The notes: generated by a model from the sequence alone, not told the origin. Numbered from the stretch's first letter, positions 50,759 through 60,260 are shown. The stretch is DNA of 64,000 bases from Lachnospiraceae bacterium (GCA_910575005.1 CAJTCL010000015.1:14038-78037); one strand, 5' to 3'. Numbers and translations are program-made.

Positions 50759-51061
50759 TTGTACGATTTTGAAACGGAATACCGCAGGATATTTGAAACG
50801 CCGCTTGAGGAAATCAAAGAGGATATATTTTTTCGGGCGGATAATTTTGAAAATGAAAAGTGGTACGGGGATTTGCAGATGTATCTGGCAATCGGCGTCT
50901 GCAAGCCTGAGAAAGATTGCGTGTCAGATTTGCAGAAAGCCTTGAAAGTTTTAGGCTTTTCTACCTGCATGAGGGAGAATGACGGGGAGATGTTTTTAAT
51001 TCCCCAGAGGGAAAGGCAGAAGCAGACCCCGCCCCGCCATAAACAGGAAATGGAACGATAG
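50759..51061 (+). CDS. Hypothetical transfer-region protein
   Basis: A 100-residue acidic protein (YDFETEYRRIFETPLEEIKE, then CVSDLQKALKVLGFS) with a TTG start at 50759 and AGGAGG nine bases upstream. No family recognised. Its polar tail overlaps no neighbour; the next gene starts 13 bases on. Confidence 0.5.
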   Translation: MYDFETEYRRIFETPLEEIKEDIFFRADNFENEKWYGDLQMYLAIGVCKPEKDCVSDLQKALKVLGFSTCMRENDGEMFLIPQRERQKQTPPRHKQEMER

Positions 51062-51074
51062 GAGGTGTTTATGA

Positions 51075-51563
51075 TTGGAAGTAAAGATAAATAAGGAAAT
51101 CCGCAATTATACAGAATCCATGTTTTTCGGGCTGTCTATGCGGCAGTTCCTTTTTTCTGTCCTTGCCTGCGGCGTGGCGGTGGGCTTGTTTTTCCTGCTT
51201 CGTGGCAGGTTCGGGACGGAAACCGTGAGCTGGATGTGCGTTCTGGGTGCTTCACCCTTTGCGGTGATGGGGTTTGTAAGGTATAACGGCATGACCGCAG
51301 AGCAGTTTGTGTGGGCATGGATAAAATCGGAGTTCATCATGCCGAAGAAGCTCCTGTTTGTGCCAGAGAATTTATATTACGAAGCAATGAAGAACGCCAT
51401 TGAAGCCCATGAAAAGGGAACGCCCGCCGTGCAGAAAAAGCGGAAGAAACGAAAACGCAGGGCAAAAAGACGTAAGGAAGCAAGAAAACGGAGAAAGCAG
51501 GCGGAAAAAGCCAGAAAGCAGAATAAAAAAGAAAGAAAGCGTAAGGAGGCAGACTATGATTAA
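51075..51563 (+). CDS. PrgI family protein (VirB3-like)
   Basis: A 162-residue protein with two close membrane helices (FLFSVLACGVAVGLFFLL and a second near residues 50-68), the PrgI motif KEIRNYTESMFFGLSMRQFL at the start and a long Lys/Arg-rich tail (about residues 120-160). PrgI/VirB3-like proteins anchor VirB4 at the channel. TTG start with GGAGG nine bases upstream. Overlaps virB4 by eight bases. Confidence 0.88.
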   Translation: MEVKINKEIRNYTESMFFGLSMRQFLFSVLACGVAVGLFFLLRGRFGTETVSWMCVLGASPFAVMGFVRYNGMTAEQFVWAWIKSEFIMPKKLLFVPENLYYEAMKNAIEAHEKGTPAVQKKRKKRKRRAKRRKEARKRRKQAEKARKQNKKERKRKEADYD

Positions 51564-53889
51564 GACGCTCAGGAATCTGTTCAAGCAGGACAAGGAGAAA
51601 TTTGCCGTGCCGAAGTCGGTGCAGGCGGTCATCCCGTTAAAGACCATGTGGGAGGACGGCATTTTCCTTGTGGGCAGGAACAAATATGCAAAGACCTTTA
51701 AGTTTGAGGACATCAATTATGCCGTGGCGAGCCGTGAGGACAAGGAAGCGATGTTCCTTGAATACTCGGAGCTGTTAAATGCCCTCGACAGCGGGGCGAC
51801 CACGAAAATCACTATCAATAACCGCAGGCTCAATAAGGCAGATTTTGAGCAGACCATCCTTATCCCGATGGCGGAGGACGGTCTGGATAAATACCGTAAA
51901 GAGTATAACAAGATGCTTCTGGATAAGGCGACGGGGGCAAACTCCATCGTGCAGGATAAGTATGTGACTATCTCCGTATGCAAGAAGAACATTGAGGAAG
52001 CGAGGAACTATTTTGCCCGTGTGGGTGCTGACCTTATCGGGCATTTTAACCGTTTAGGCTCAAAGTGTACGGAACTGGATGCGAATGACAAGCTGCGTAT
52101 CTTCCATGATTTCTACCGCACGGGCGAGGAAACGGCGTTTTCCTTTGATATGGCACAGGCTATGCGGAAAGGACACGATTTCAAGGATTATATCTGCCCC
52201 GACTCCTTTGAGTTTGAGAAAGATTATTTCTGCATCGGCAATCGCTACGGGCGTGTGATTTTCCTCAGAGAGTACGCCGCCTATATCAAGGACAGCATGG
52301 TGGCGGAGCTTTGCGAATTAAACCGTAACATGATGCTCTCTGTTGATGTTGTCCCTGTCCCTACGGATGAAGCCGTGAGGGAGGTTGAGAACAGGCTTTT
52401 AGGCGTAGAAACCAACATCACGAACTGGCAGAGGAAGCAGAACCAGAACAACAATTTTTCTGCCGTTATCCCCTATGACTTGGAGCAGCAGAGAAAGGAA
52501 AGCAAGGAGTTCCTCGATGATTTGACGACCCGTGACCAGAGGATGATGTTTGCCGTGCTTACGATGGTGCATACTGCCGATACCAAAGAGCAGCTTGACA
52601 ATGACACGGAAGCTCTCTTAACTACTGCAAGAAAGCATCTCTGCCAGTTTGCCGTACTGAAGTATCAGCAGATGGATGGTCTGAATACCGCCCTGCCGTT
52701 CGGCGTGAGGAGAATTGATGCGTTAAGGACATTGACGACAGAGAGCCTTGCGGTGTTTATCCCGTTCCGTGTGCAGGAAATTTATCACAAGGACGGCGTG
52801 TATTACGGTCAGAATGTTATCAGCAAAAATATGATAATTGCCAACCGTCGCCATCTGCTAAATGGAAATTCCTTTATCCTCGGCGTGTCTGGTGCAGGAA
52901 AATCCTTTACGGCGAAAGAGGAAATGGTGAATATCATTTTGACTGACCCCAACGCTGATGTCTTGGTAATAGACCCCGAACGTGAGTACTCCCCTCTTGT
53001 AAAAGCAATGCAGGGCGAGGTCATCCACATTTCCGCTACAAGTGAAAACCATATCAACGCTATGGATATGAACTCTGATTACGGCGACGGTGCGAACCCC
53101 GTCATCTTGAAATCAGAGTTTATTTTGTCCCTCTGCGAGCAGCTTATCGGTGGTGCAAGCCTTGGGGCAAAGCAGAAGTCCATTATTGACCGCTGTACGG
53201 CGAGCGTGTACCGCTACTATCAGCAGGGGAACTATATGGGGACGCCGCCGACCTTGCAGGACTTCCGTGAGGAGCTGTTAAAGCAGAATGAGCCAGAAGC
53301 ACAGGAAATCGCCCTTGCGATTGAGCTTTTTACGGACGGTTCGCTTAATACTTTTGCAAAGCATACGAATGTTGACACCCACAGCCGTCTTATCTGCTAT
53401 GACATTCTGGATTTGGGCAAGCAGTTACAGCCTATCGGTATGCTCGTTGTCCTCGACAGCATCCTAAACCGCATCACGATGAACAGGGCGAAAGGCAGGA
53501 ACACCTTTATTTTCATTGATGAAATTTACCTGCTGTTTCAGCATGAGTATTCTGCGAACTTCCTCTTTACCCTTTGGAAGCGTGTGCGTAAGTACGGGGC
53601 GTACTGCACTGGAATCACACAAAATGTGGACGACCTTTTACAGAGCCATACGGCAAGGACGATGCTTGCCAACAGCGAATTTATTATCATGCTGAATCAG
53701 GCATCGACAGACCGTATTGAGCTTGCGAAGCTCCTTAACATCTCCGATTTGCAGATGAGCTATATCACGAATGTCGGTGCGGGGCAGGGGCTTTTGAAAG
53801 TGGGCAGCTCCCTCGTGCCGTTCGTTAATAAGTTCCCACGGAATACGGAGCTGTATAAGCTGATGACGACTAAATTTGGGGAGGTGTAA
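51556..53889 (+). CDS. VirB4-type conjugation ATPase (CD1110 type)
   Basis: A 777-residue ATPase. Walker A LGVSGAGKSFTAKEE near residue 437, a DPEREYSPL segment and Walker B FIFIDEIYLLFQ near residue 655, with ITQNVDDLL as the family motif. It powers assembly of the transfer channel. The ATG at 51556 follows AAGGAGG inside the prgI tail; an upstream in-frame ATG at 51400 would add 52 residues but lies in prgI's lysine-rich tail and lacks a site. Confidence 0.93.
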   Translation: MIKTLRNLFKQDKEKFAVPKSVQAVIPLKTMWEDGIFLVGRNKYAKTFKFEDINYAVASREDKEAMFLEYSELLNALDSGATTKITINNRRLNKADFEQTILIPMAEDGLDKYRKEYNKMLLDKATGANSIVQDKYVTISVCKKNIEEARNYFARVGADLIGHFNRLGSKCTELDANDKLRIFHDFYRTGEETAFSFDMAQAMRKGHDFKDYICPDSFEFEKDYFCIGNRYGRVIFLREYAAYIKDSMVAELCELNRNMMLSVDVVPVPTDEAVREVENRLLGVETNITNWQRKQNQNNNFSAVIPYDLEQQRKESKEFLDDLTTRDQRMMFAVLTMVHTADTKEQLDNDTEALLTTARKHLCQFAVLKYQQMDGLNTALPFGVRRIDALRTLTTESLAVFIPFRVQEIYHKDGVYYGQNVISKNMIIANRRHLLNGNSFILGVSGAGKSFTAKEEMVNIILTDPNADVLVIDPEREYSPLVKAMQGEVIHISATSENHINAMDMNSDYGDGANPVILKSEFILSLCEQLIGGASLGAKQKSIIDRCTASVYRYYQQGNYMGTPPTLQDFREELLKQNEPEAQEIALAIELFTDGSLNTFAKHTNVDTHSRLICYDILDLGKQLQPIGMLVVLDSILNRITMNRAKGRNTFIFIDEIYLLFQHEYSANFLFTLWKRVRKYGAYCTGITQNVDDLLQSHTARTMLANSEFIIMLNQASTDRIELAKLLNISDLQMSYITNVGAGQGLLKVGSSLVPFVNKFPRNTELYKLMTTKFGEV

Positions 53890-53893
53890 ATCT

Positions 53894-54298
53894 ATGTCAG
53901 AGATAAGGTTTCGCAACGCAGCCCACCGTGATTTTTTTCTGGAAAACATGATGAAATGCAAAGTCAACGACTGTTATCACAGGGCATTTTTCTATGTGAT
54001 GGGGATTGCAGAGGAAACAAGGAAAAATATCAATTCCATGTTCAACTTTAAGACAGACTGCATTGAGCCAGAGGGGATGCACGCAGGGTGGCAGACAAGC
54101 GGCACAGTCAAGGTCTGCAACCTTGCCTTTAACCTCTGGAACGGCTACGCAGAGGAGGGGCGTGAGAAATATTCCACGCCAGAGGAATTGTTCTGCTGCG
54201 AGTTTGCCCCGTATTTCATGGAGGGCATCAAGGTAAGGTATCCCGAATATTGCAGGGATTTACCTGTCCCTAAAAAGCAGACGGAGCATACACGGTAA
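53894..54298 (+). CDS. DUF6075 family protein
   Basis: A 134-residue protein matching the DUF6075 pattern: RFRNAAHRDFFLENMMKCKV, YHRAFFYVMGIAEETRKNI and WQTSGTVKVCNLAFNLWNGY. Family members are small proteins of Firmicutes mobile elements and phages; function unknown. It begins four bases after virB4 with GGAGGTG upstream. Confidence 0.8.
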   Translation: MSEIRFRNAAHRDFFLENMMKCKVNDCYHRAFFYVMGIAEETRKNINSMFNFKTDCIEPEGMHAGWQTSGTVKVCNLAFNLWNGYAEEGREKYSTPEELFCCEFAPYFMEGIKVRYPEYCRDLPVPKKQTEHTR

Positions 54299-54327
54299 AT
54301 AAAAAATAGCAAAGAAAGGATATGCCT

Positions 54328-55113
54328 ATGAATTTGAAAAACTATAAAACCATTATCTGTACCGCCGCCGCTGTCGCCTTTTTAGGAGCAGCGGTTTTTT
54401 GTGGCTTCAAGATTTACAGCCATTATCAGCAGATAGACGAGCAGACGGAAGCCTTTGCAGAGATTGCCGAGGTCGTGGAGAACGCTGAACCAGAGGAAGA
54501 ACCGACCAAAGATAAAGATGTGCCTGTCAGCGAGGGGGAGGATATTCTTGCGAAATACAAGGAGCTGTATTTGCAGAATGAGGATATGGCGGGGTGGATT
54601 GCCATTGATGGAACAACCATCAATTACCCTGTCATGCAGAGTAGGAATAACCCGAATTTTTATCTGAAGCACAACTTTGAAAAGCAATACAGCGATTTGG
54701 GAGTGCCATATATCCAAGAGGACTGCGACATCCTCACAAGCGACAATCTGATTATTTACGGACACCACATCAAGGGCGGCAGGATGTTCGGGGCATTGGA
54801 AGATTACAAATCCAAGGGCTTTTATGAGAAGCATAAGACTATCCAGTTTGACACCCTCACGGAGCAGGCAGAATATGAAATCATTGCAGTATTCAAGACG
54901 GTTGCGTACAGCTCACAGGGCTACCGCTATTATGATTTTGTCAATGCAGAAAACGAAAAAGAGTTTGATGCTTATGTCGGGAAGTGCAAGGAGCTTGCTT
55001 TGTATGATACGGGCGTGACCGCTGAATATGGAGATAAGCTTATTACGCTCTCCACCTGCGAATACTCCGCCCAGAACGGCAGGCTCGTAGTCGTGGCAAA
55101 AAAGGTAAACTGA
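54328..55113 (+). CDS. Class B sortase
   Basis: A 261-residue transpeptidase. N-terminal membrane anchor (TIICTAAAVAFLGAAVFCGF), then a class B fold: WIAIDGTTINYPVMQ, catalytic His in YGHHIKGGRMF, Cys in LSTCEYS and Arg in NGRLVV. It should join a sorting-signal protein to peptidoglycan. The adhesin at 8846 (TPKTGD) is the only clear substrate in the window; class B sortases of Clostridioides difficile accept (S/P)PxTG. ATG at 54328 fits AAAGGA; 54322 is too close. Confidence 0.9.
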   Translation: MNLKNYKTIICTAAAVAFLGAAVFCGFKIYSHYQQIDEQTEAFAEIAEVVENAEPEEEPTKDKDVPVSEGEDILAKYKELYLQNEDMAGWIAIDGTTINYPVMQSRNNPNFYLKHNFEKQYSDLGVPYIQEDCDILTSDNLIIYGHHIKGGRMFGALEDYKSKGFYEKHKTIQFDTLTEQAEYEIIAVFKTVAYSSQGYRYYDFVNAENEKEFDAYVGKCKELALYDTGVTAEYGDKLITLSTCEYSAQNGRLVVVAKKVN

Positions 55114-55151
55114 CATGACCGCAAATCCTCTGGGAAAGGAGGTCGGTGTTT

Positions 55152-56951
55152 ATGGCTGATATAAAGACCAGAGATGCGGTCAAAGGCACGATAAAGACCC
55201 TTGACAAAGCTGCCATTGCAGAGGAACGCATGAAGTCCGCCTATGCAAAGACAAAGGATAAGGCAGAGCAGGGATATTACGCAGAGGAAAATTGCCCCAC
55301 AGAATATGCTTCTGATAAGGTTTCCCATGTTTCTGGGCGTATCAAAGATGAGGGAATCCACCAATTTAATAAACAGGGGCAAAGGAGCGTTACGACCACA
55401 AAAGAGAATATCAGTAAAGCAAAGGATAAAATCGCTGATTTTAAGACTAAGCGTGCGGCAAAAGCCGCAGAGCAGAAAAAGGCACAGGCTGTTGCAGAAC
55501 AGAACGGCTCGCTGATCCGAAACGGGGCAGCGAGCCGTTCTCCTGTCCCCGATGTTCCCAAGCAGGGAGAAATGCCCCAGACCCAGACAGGGGCAAGCCA
55601 GTTGATAAAGACAAGACAGAAGGGGAAAAAGACCATCAAGACCACAGCCAGAAATGCGGAGAGAACCGTCAAGACCACAGCAAAAGGGACGGTCAAGGCG
55701 ACGGAAAAAGGCGTAAAAACCGCAAAGGCGACATCAAAGACGGCGATTAAGACCACGGGGCAGACCGCAAAGGCGGCACAGAAAACGGCGAAAGCATCTG
55801 CCAAAGCCGCCCAGAAAACAGCACAGACCGCAAAAGCCACGGCAAAGGCGACAGCCGAAGCAACGAAAGTCACGGTCAGAGCCACCATTGCTGCGGTTAA
55901 GGCAATCATAGCAGGGACGAAAGCCCTTATTTCTGCGATAATCGCAGGCGGTTGGGTTGCCGTATTGATAATCCTTATCGTCGTCCTGCTTGGGTGTGCC
56001 GTTTCCCTGTTCGGCGGCGGTAGCGACAGCACTTCTTATACCCCTGTCAGTGCGGAAGTGGAAGCCTACACGCCGCTGATACAGAAGTATGCGAAGCAGT
56101 ACGGCATCCCCGAATATGTGGAGCTTATAAAAGCGGTGATGATGCAGGAATCTGGGGGAAAGGGCAGCGACCCGATGCAGGCGGCGGAGGGGAGCTTCAA
56201 CAAAAAGTACCCCCATGAGCCGAACGGCATCAAAGACCCCGAATATTCCATTGAGTGCGGCGTGCAGGAATTAAAAGCCGCCCTTGTATCCGCCGAGGTG
56301 GAAAGCCCGATTGATATGGAGCGTATCAAGCTCGCCTTGCAGGGCTATAACTTCGGCAACGGCTATATCTCATGGGCAAAGACCAACTACGGCGGCTATT
56401 CCTATGCAAATGCGGTGGAATTTTCCGCTATGCAGGCGGCACGTCTGGGTTGGGAAAAGTATGGCGACACGCAGTACCCCGCCCATGTGTTACGCTATTA
56501 CCCATACGGACGGGCATTTACAAGCGGCGGCAACCAAGCCATTGTAGAGGTTGCCTTGACGCAGCTCGGCAATGAGGGCGGACAGCCTTATTGGAGCTGG
56601 TATGGATTTGACGGGCGTGTGGAATGGTGTGCCTGTTTTGTTTCGTGGTGCAGTGAACAGTGCGGCTATCTGGAAAGCGGCATCATCCCGAAGTTTTCCC
56701 TCTGTTCGGACGGCGTGGACTGGTTCAAAGGAAAAGGACAATGGCAGGATAAGAACTATGAGCCGCAGGCAGGCGACCTTATTTTCTTTGATTGGGGAAA
56801 TGACGGCTCAATCGACCATGTGGGAATCGTGGAGAAATGCGAGAATGGAACGGTCTACACCGTGGAGGGCAATTCTGGGGATGCCTGCAGGCAGCAGAGC
56901 TATCCAGTCGGGAGCAGCTCAATCTACGGTTACGGAGTTCCACAATATTAA
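55152..56951 (+). CDS. Bifunctional lysozyme/CHAP wall hydrolase (CD1108 type)
   Basis: A 599-residue transfer hydrolase. Residues 1-250 are a Lys/Thr/Ala-rich disordered region (KTAKATSKTAIKTTGQTAKA); a membrane helix follows (about 265-290, VAVLIILIVVLLGCAVSLFG); then a lysozyme-like domain (YGIPEYVELIKAVMMQESGG) and a C-terminal CHAP/NlpC-type peptidase with Cys in EWCACFVSWCSEQ, His in IDHVGIV and GNSGD. It locally opens the wall for the mating channel. AAAGGAGG precedes the ATG at 55152. Confidence 0.9.
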   Translation: MADIKTRDAVKGTIKTLDKAAIAEERMKSAYAKTKDKAEQGYYAEENCPTEYASDKVSHVSGRIKDEGIHQFNKQGQRSVTTTKENISKAKDKIADFKTKRAAKAAEQKKAQAVAEQNGSLIRNGAASRSPVPDVPKQGEMPQTQTGASQLIKTRQKGKKTIKTTARNAERTVKTTAKGTVKATEKGVKTAKATSKTAIKTTGQTAKAAQKTAKASAKAAQKTAQTAKATAKATAEATKVTVRATIAAVKAIIAGTKALISAIIAGGWVAVLIILIVVLLGCAVSLFGGGSDSTSYTPVSAEVEAYTPLIQKYAKQYGIPEYVELIKAVMMQESGGKGSDPMQAAEGSFNKKYPHEPNGIKDPEYSIECGVQELKAALVSAEVESPIDMERIKLALQGYNFGNGYISWAKTNYGGYSYANAVEFSAMQAARLGWEKYGDTQYPAHVLRYYPYGRAFTSGGNQAIVEVALTQLGNEGGQPYWSWYGFDGRVEWCACFVSWCSEQCGYLESGIIPKFSLCSDGVDWFKGKGQWQDKNYEPQAGDLIFFDWGNDGSIDHVGIVEKCENGTVYTVEGNSGDACRQQSYPVGSSSIYGYGVPQY

Positions 56952-57022
56952 AAGAGATGCCATCCGTTATGGGTGGCATCTAAATACATAATTGGAAACT
57001 ATAAAGCATATAGCTTGTTATG

Positions 57023-57304
57023 TTATCCTTCTGATTTGCGTTCTATTTCATGACGGTAAAAATCAATTTTATCGTCCAATTTTGCCATGTGTTCCTGCAA
57101 TACTTTTATCTGTACATTAAGGGATTCACGATGCACAGTCAGCATTTCCATTCTTTCATTAAGGGTAAGGTCGCCTTTCGCCCGCAGTTCGGCACAATGC
57201 TGTATCTTTTTTAGATTATTTTTCGTCAAAATCACAATATAAAATTGAACAAAAAATGCGTCTTTTTTGCAATGATTTCCATTCATGCGTTTATTCTGAT
57301 TCAA
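57023..57304 (-). pseudogene. C-terminal fragment of a MerR-type regulator
   Basis: The only minus-strand gene remnant. KIQHCAELRAKGDLTLNERM and LNVQIKVLQEHMAKLDDKID are the end of the effector arm and the dimerisation coiled coil of MerR regulators. The usual N-terminal helix-turn-helix is missing; the first 30 residues (FFVQFYIVILTKNN) are unlike the family. It was probably truncated when the TetR-ABC block was added. Confidence 0.6.
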
Positions 57305-57317
57305 TTATGAAATGCCC

Positions 57318-57373
57318 TTGACAAAATTGTAGGTTAGAGCTATAATTTTGAATACATACACATGTATGTACTT
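57318..57373 (+). promoter_or_regulatory. Promoter and operator of the tetR-type gene
   Basis: TTGACA (57318-57323) and TATAAT (57341-57346) are 17 bp apart. Directly downstream, AATACATACA then CAT then GTATGTACTT (57351-57373) is an almost symmetric operator that matches the 58084-58106 copy except for the three central bases. Bound repressor would block initiation. Confidence 0.85.
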
Positions 57374-57385
57374 GGAGGTGATAAA

Positions 57386-58036
57386 ATGCCGCGCCATGAT
57401 CCAGACCAAAAAACAAAACAGGATATATTGGAAACTGCAATGCACCTTTTTACAGAAAAAGGAATAGAGAATGTGAATATTGAAGATGTTGTAAAAGAAG
57501 TTGGAGTAACCCGTGGAGCTTTTTACCATTACTTCAAATCTAGAGAAGAATTGATTTCGGGTGTCATTTATAAGTCTTTCAATGACAACAATCCATTTAT
57601 CCTTGCTAATAAGCAAGAGGGTCTGAATGCACTTGAAAAGCTGCGTTTTGTATTCAAACTTGATTTACGTCCTCGTTTGGATATGGACGATACTTTGAAA
57701 AGTGATATGCAAAAATTGGGAGATAACCCTATTATCTTTAAGAATGAGTTGCTTACCCAAATAAATGTAGTGGCTCCCCATGTGGAAAGATTATTGACTG
57801 AGGGAAACAAAGATGGTTCACTCTCTGTTAAATATCCAAAGCAAACAGCACAGGTTATTTCTTTATTGGTATCTTCGTGGTTAGACATATTTACTTTTCA
57901 GGTGTCTTATTCTGAATATGCTGATAAGGTATCATTTCTTGAACTGTTAGGGAAATTATTAGGCGTACCCTTTATGGATAAGGAAATGAAAGAACTGTTT
58001 TTAGAAATAGGCAAAGTGCAATTTGAAGCGAAATAG
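57386..58036 (+). CDS. TetR-family transcriptional repressor
   Basis: A 216-residue regulator with an N-terminal helix-turn-helix (IEDVVKEVGVTRGAFYHYFK) and a variable ligand domain. I choose ATG at 57386 because GGAGG is seven bases upstream; an in-frame ATG at 57362 lies inside the operator. Two operators flank the gene, implying autoregulation and control of the downstream transporter. Confidence 0.9.
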   Translation: MPRHDPDQKTKQDILETAMHLFTEKGIENVNIEDVVKEVGVTRGAFYHYFKSREELISGVIYKSFNDNNPFILANKQEGLNALEKLRFVFKLDLRPRLDMDDTLKSDMQKLGDNPIIFKNELLTQINVVAPHVERLLTEGNKDGSLSVKYPKQTAQVISLLVSSWLDIFTFQVSYSEYADKVSFLELLGKLLGVPFMDKEMKELFLEIGKVQFEAK

Positions 58037-58040
58037 AAAT

Positions 58041-58080
58041 CTTTAATTTTACTGCCTGCGATAGGGCAGTAAAATTAAGG
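58041..58080. terminator. Long hairpin after the TetR gene
   Basis: CTTTAATTTTACTGCC pairs with GGCAGTAAAATTAAGG across a short loop, 5 bp after the stop. There is no strong T-run downstream on the plus strand, but the A/T-rich arms could terminate in either direction. It separates the repressor from the transporter promoter region. Confidence 0.6.
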
Positions 58081-58083
58081 TTA

Positions 58084-58106
58084 AATACATACATACGTAT
58101 GTACTT
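58084..58106. promoter_or_regulatory. Operator of the ABC transporter, twin of 57351-57373
   Basis: AATACATACA then TAC then GTATGTACTT; the core TACATACGTATGTA (58090-58103) is a perfect palindrome. It lies 18 bp before the ATPase start and shares 20 of 23 bases with the site before the repressor. Confidence 0.85.
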
Positions 58107-58123
58107 AAAATAAGGAGGACAAT

Positions 58124-58960
58124 ATGACTGACAATATGATTGTAGTTTCAGACCTAAAAAAATCTTTCAAGATAAACCGTGTTTTGAGAAATGTTACTTT
58201 TACTGTTCGTAAAGGTAGCATCTTTGCATTGCTTGGCTCAAACGGAGCAGGAAAAACAACAGTCGTTAAAATCCTTTCTACGTTAATGAAGCCTGACAGT
58301 GGCAATGTAACGATTAACGGACTTGATGTAGTTCGTCAAGGATATTATGTGCGTGAGTGCATTAGTCTGACAGGGCAATTCACAGCGGTAGATGAAGTTT
58401 TGACAGGTAGAGAAAATCTAAATCTTATCGGACAGCTTAAACGTCTGAACGGTGTCAAAAACAAGGTGAACGAATGGTTGTCTTTCTTCCATTTGCAGGA
58501 CGCAGCAGACAGAAAAGTATCTACTTATTCTGGAGGTATGCGCCGCAGATTAGATATAGCCATGAGCCTTATGGGAAAGCCACAAATTATTTTTCTTGAT
58601 GAACCTACCACAGGACTTGACCCTCAAAATCGTATCGCTATGTGGGATTTGGTAAAAGAATTAGCTGTCGGAGGAACGACGGTATTCCTTACTACACAGT
58701 ATTTGGAAGAAGCAGAGTATCTTGCGGATTATATCGCCATTCTTCATGGTGGTAAGATACTTGCGGAGGGGACACCGCAATACCTCAAAACAATAATGCC
58801 GCATCGCGGCGCACAACTCAATTTTCAAAGTGAAGAACAAGCAGCCGAAGCAATGGCATTATTAAATGAGAACGGTATAACGATTGAAAGCTTTGAGCAG
58901 AAACTTCCCTCTTTGGAAGATGTGTTTTTAGCGTTGACTGATGAAAAAGGAGGAAAATAA
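58124..58960 (+). CDS. ABC transporter ATPase (DrrA-like)
   Basis: A 278-residue ATPase: GSNGAGKTT (Walker A) near residue 38, YSGGMRRRL signature, IIFLDEPTTGLDP (Walker B), and a C-terminal extension (MALLNENGITIESFEQKLPS) typical of DrrA-like daunorubicin/multidrug exporters. It pairs with the next gene's permease. AAGGAGG precedes the start. Expression is expected to rise when TetR leaves the operator at 58084. Confidence 0.9.
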   Translation: MTDNMIVVSDLKKSFKINRVLRNVTFTVRKGSIFALLGSNGAGKTTVVKILSTLMKPDSGNVTINGLDVVRQGYYVRECISLTGQFTAVDEVLTGRENLNLIGQLKRLNGVKNKVNEWLSFFHLQDAADRKVSTYSGGMRRRLDIAMSLMGKPQIIFLDEPTTGLDPQNRIAMWDLVKELAVGGTTVFLTTQYLEEAEYLADYIAILHGGKILAEGTPQYLKTIMPHRGAQLNFQSEEQAAEAMALLNENGITIESFEQKLPSLEDVFLALTDEKGGK

Positions 58961-58962
58961 TC

Positions 58963-59733
58963 GTGCATAAACTCAAAGGTATATCATTTCTTGACTCTTG
59001 GATAATGTTCAAACGCTGCCTGCTTATTTCTTTGCGAAACCCCGAAGCATTGTTGATGGCAACAATAACACCGTTCTTTTTGATGCTCTTGTTTGGAACG
59101 GTATTTGGGAATATAGCAGATGTGGGAAGCCTAAACTACATTGATTTTATTGTGCCGGGGATTATTATGCAAAGTCTTGGACAGGCTTCTCAACACTCGG
59201 CAATGAACGTTGCAACAGATATGACAAAAGGCATAATAGACCGTTTCCGTTCTATGTCAATTTCAAAATCTGCCGTACTGATAGGTCATACTGGTGCGGG
59301 AGTAGTGAGGAATACAATTTCAAGCACCGTAATCATTATTACCGCCTTTGTCCTTGGTTTTCGACCACATGGCGGTTTTGTGGATTGGCTTATTGTTGTA
59401 GCCTTGCTTACCTTAGTAAATATTGCGATTTCATTGATTGCTGTATTATGTGGACTAATTTCAAAAACACCAGAAGGCTCCAGCGGTTTAATGTTCCCAC
59501 TCTTTATTTTGCCTTTCATCAGTTCCGGCTTTGCTCCTACTGATACCATGTCTGGCGGTATTAGGTGGTTTGCAGAAATACAGCCTATGACACCGATTAT
59601 TGACAGTATTCGTGCCTTGACGCTTGGCTTGCCTTTGGGGAACAGCTTGTGGATAGCTCTTGCTTGGTGCATAGCAATAATTATAATTGCGTTTACCGCA
59701 GCAGCACAAGTTTATAAGCGCAGACTATCATAG
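58963..59733 (+). CDS. ABC-2 permease (DrrB-like)
   Basis: A 256-residue membrane protein with six helices and the ABC-2 signatures (LISLRNPEALLMATITPFFL, YIDFIVPGIIMQSLGQ, PFISSGFAP). GTG start at 58963 with AAGGAGG upstream; begins two bases after the ATPase stop. Substrate unknown; drug efflux is the usual assignment for this pair with a TetR regulator. Confidence 0.88.
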   Translation: MHKLKGISFLDSWIMFKRCLLISLRNPEALLMATITPFFLMLLFGTVFGNIADVGSLNYIDFIVPGIIMQSLGQASQHSAMNVATDMTKGIIDRFRSMSISKSAVLIGHTGAGVVRNTISSTVIIITAFVLGFRPHGGFVDWLIVVALLTLVNIAISLIAVLCGLISKTPEGSSGLMFPLFILPFISSGFAPTDTMSGGIRWFAEIQPMTPIIDSIRALTLGLPLGNSLWIALAWCIAIIIIAFTAAAQVYKRRLS

Positions 59734-59834
59734 GTACATTATACCTTTTACGTAATTTTTTATAACAGTTTTATATATTCACATATGGAGAGAACTTTAT
59801 AAGATATATAAATAACAGGAAAGGAGTATATTGC

Positions 59835-60161
59835 ATGGTTTTTAACACAGGTGCGGCATTGCTGGATGCCGTTGTGCTGGCTATGATATCCCATGAGCCA
59901 GAGGGTACATACGGGTATAAGATTACACAGGAGGTACGGCAGGTCATTGAGATTTCCGAATCTGTGCTGTATTCAGTTCTGCGCAGGTTACAGAAAGATG
60001 AGTGTCTGGAAGTGTACGATATGGAATGTATGGGGCGCAACAGGCGTTACTACAGGATTACGGAGAAAGGAAGAACACAGCTTAATCCGTATATTAGCGA
60101 GTGGTATCGGTATTCTGCCAAATTGAACGGTATCTTTGAGGGATGTTTAAGGAATGAATAG
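59835..60161 (+). CDS. PadR-family transcriptional regulator
   Basis: A 108-residue winged-helix protein: LLDAVVLAMISHEPEGTYGY, then SVLYSVLRRLQKDECL and RYYRITEKGRTQL. PadR proteins usually precede a DUF1700 membrane partner, and the overlapping fragment at 60154 is that partner's start. AAAGGAG precedes the ATG at 59835. Confidence 0.88.
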   Translation: MVFNTGAALLDAVVLAMISHEPEGTYGYKITQEVRQVIEISESVLYSVLRRLQKDECLEVYDMECMGRNRRYYRITEKGRTQLNPYISEWYRYSAKLNGIFEGCLRNE

Positions 60162-60234
60162 AACAGAATTTATGAGCAAACTGTCGGCTCTGCTTGGTGA
60201 TGTACCGTTTACGGAGTTGGAAAAGGCAATATAA
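60154..60234 (+). pseudogene. N-terminal fragment of a DUF1700 protein
   Basis: NRTEFMSKLSALLGDVPFTE and a few more residues match the conserved N-terminus of DUF1700 proteins, then the frame stops at 26 residues. The remainder is missing; the next ABC operon begins 26 bp later. It overlaps the PadR gene by eight bases, as in intact PadR-DUF1700 pairs. Confidence 0.65.
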
Positions 60235-60260
60235 TATTCAAAATACAAGGAGGAAATCTA

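Noticed and set aside
55277-56032. 251-codon minus-strand hydrophobic frame inside the CHAP hydrolase gene
   Set aside because: It is the complement of the Lys/Thr/Ala-rich repeat region, which automatically reads as Val/Ala/Phe-rich.
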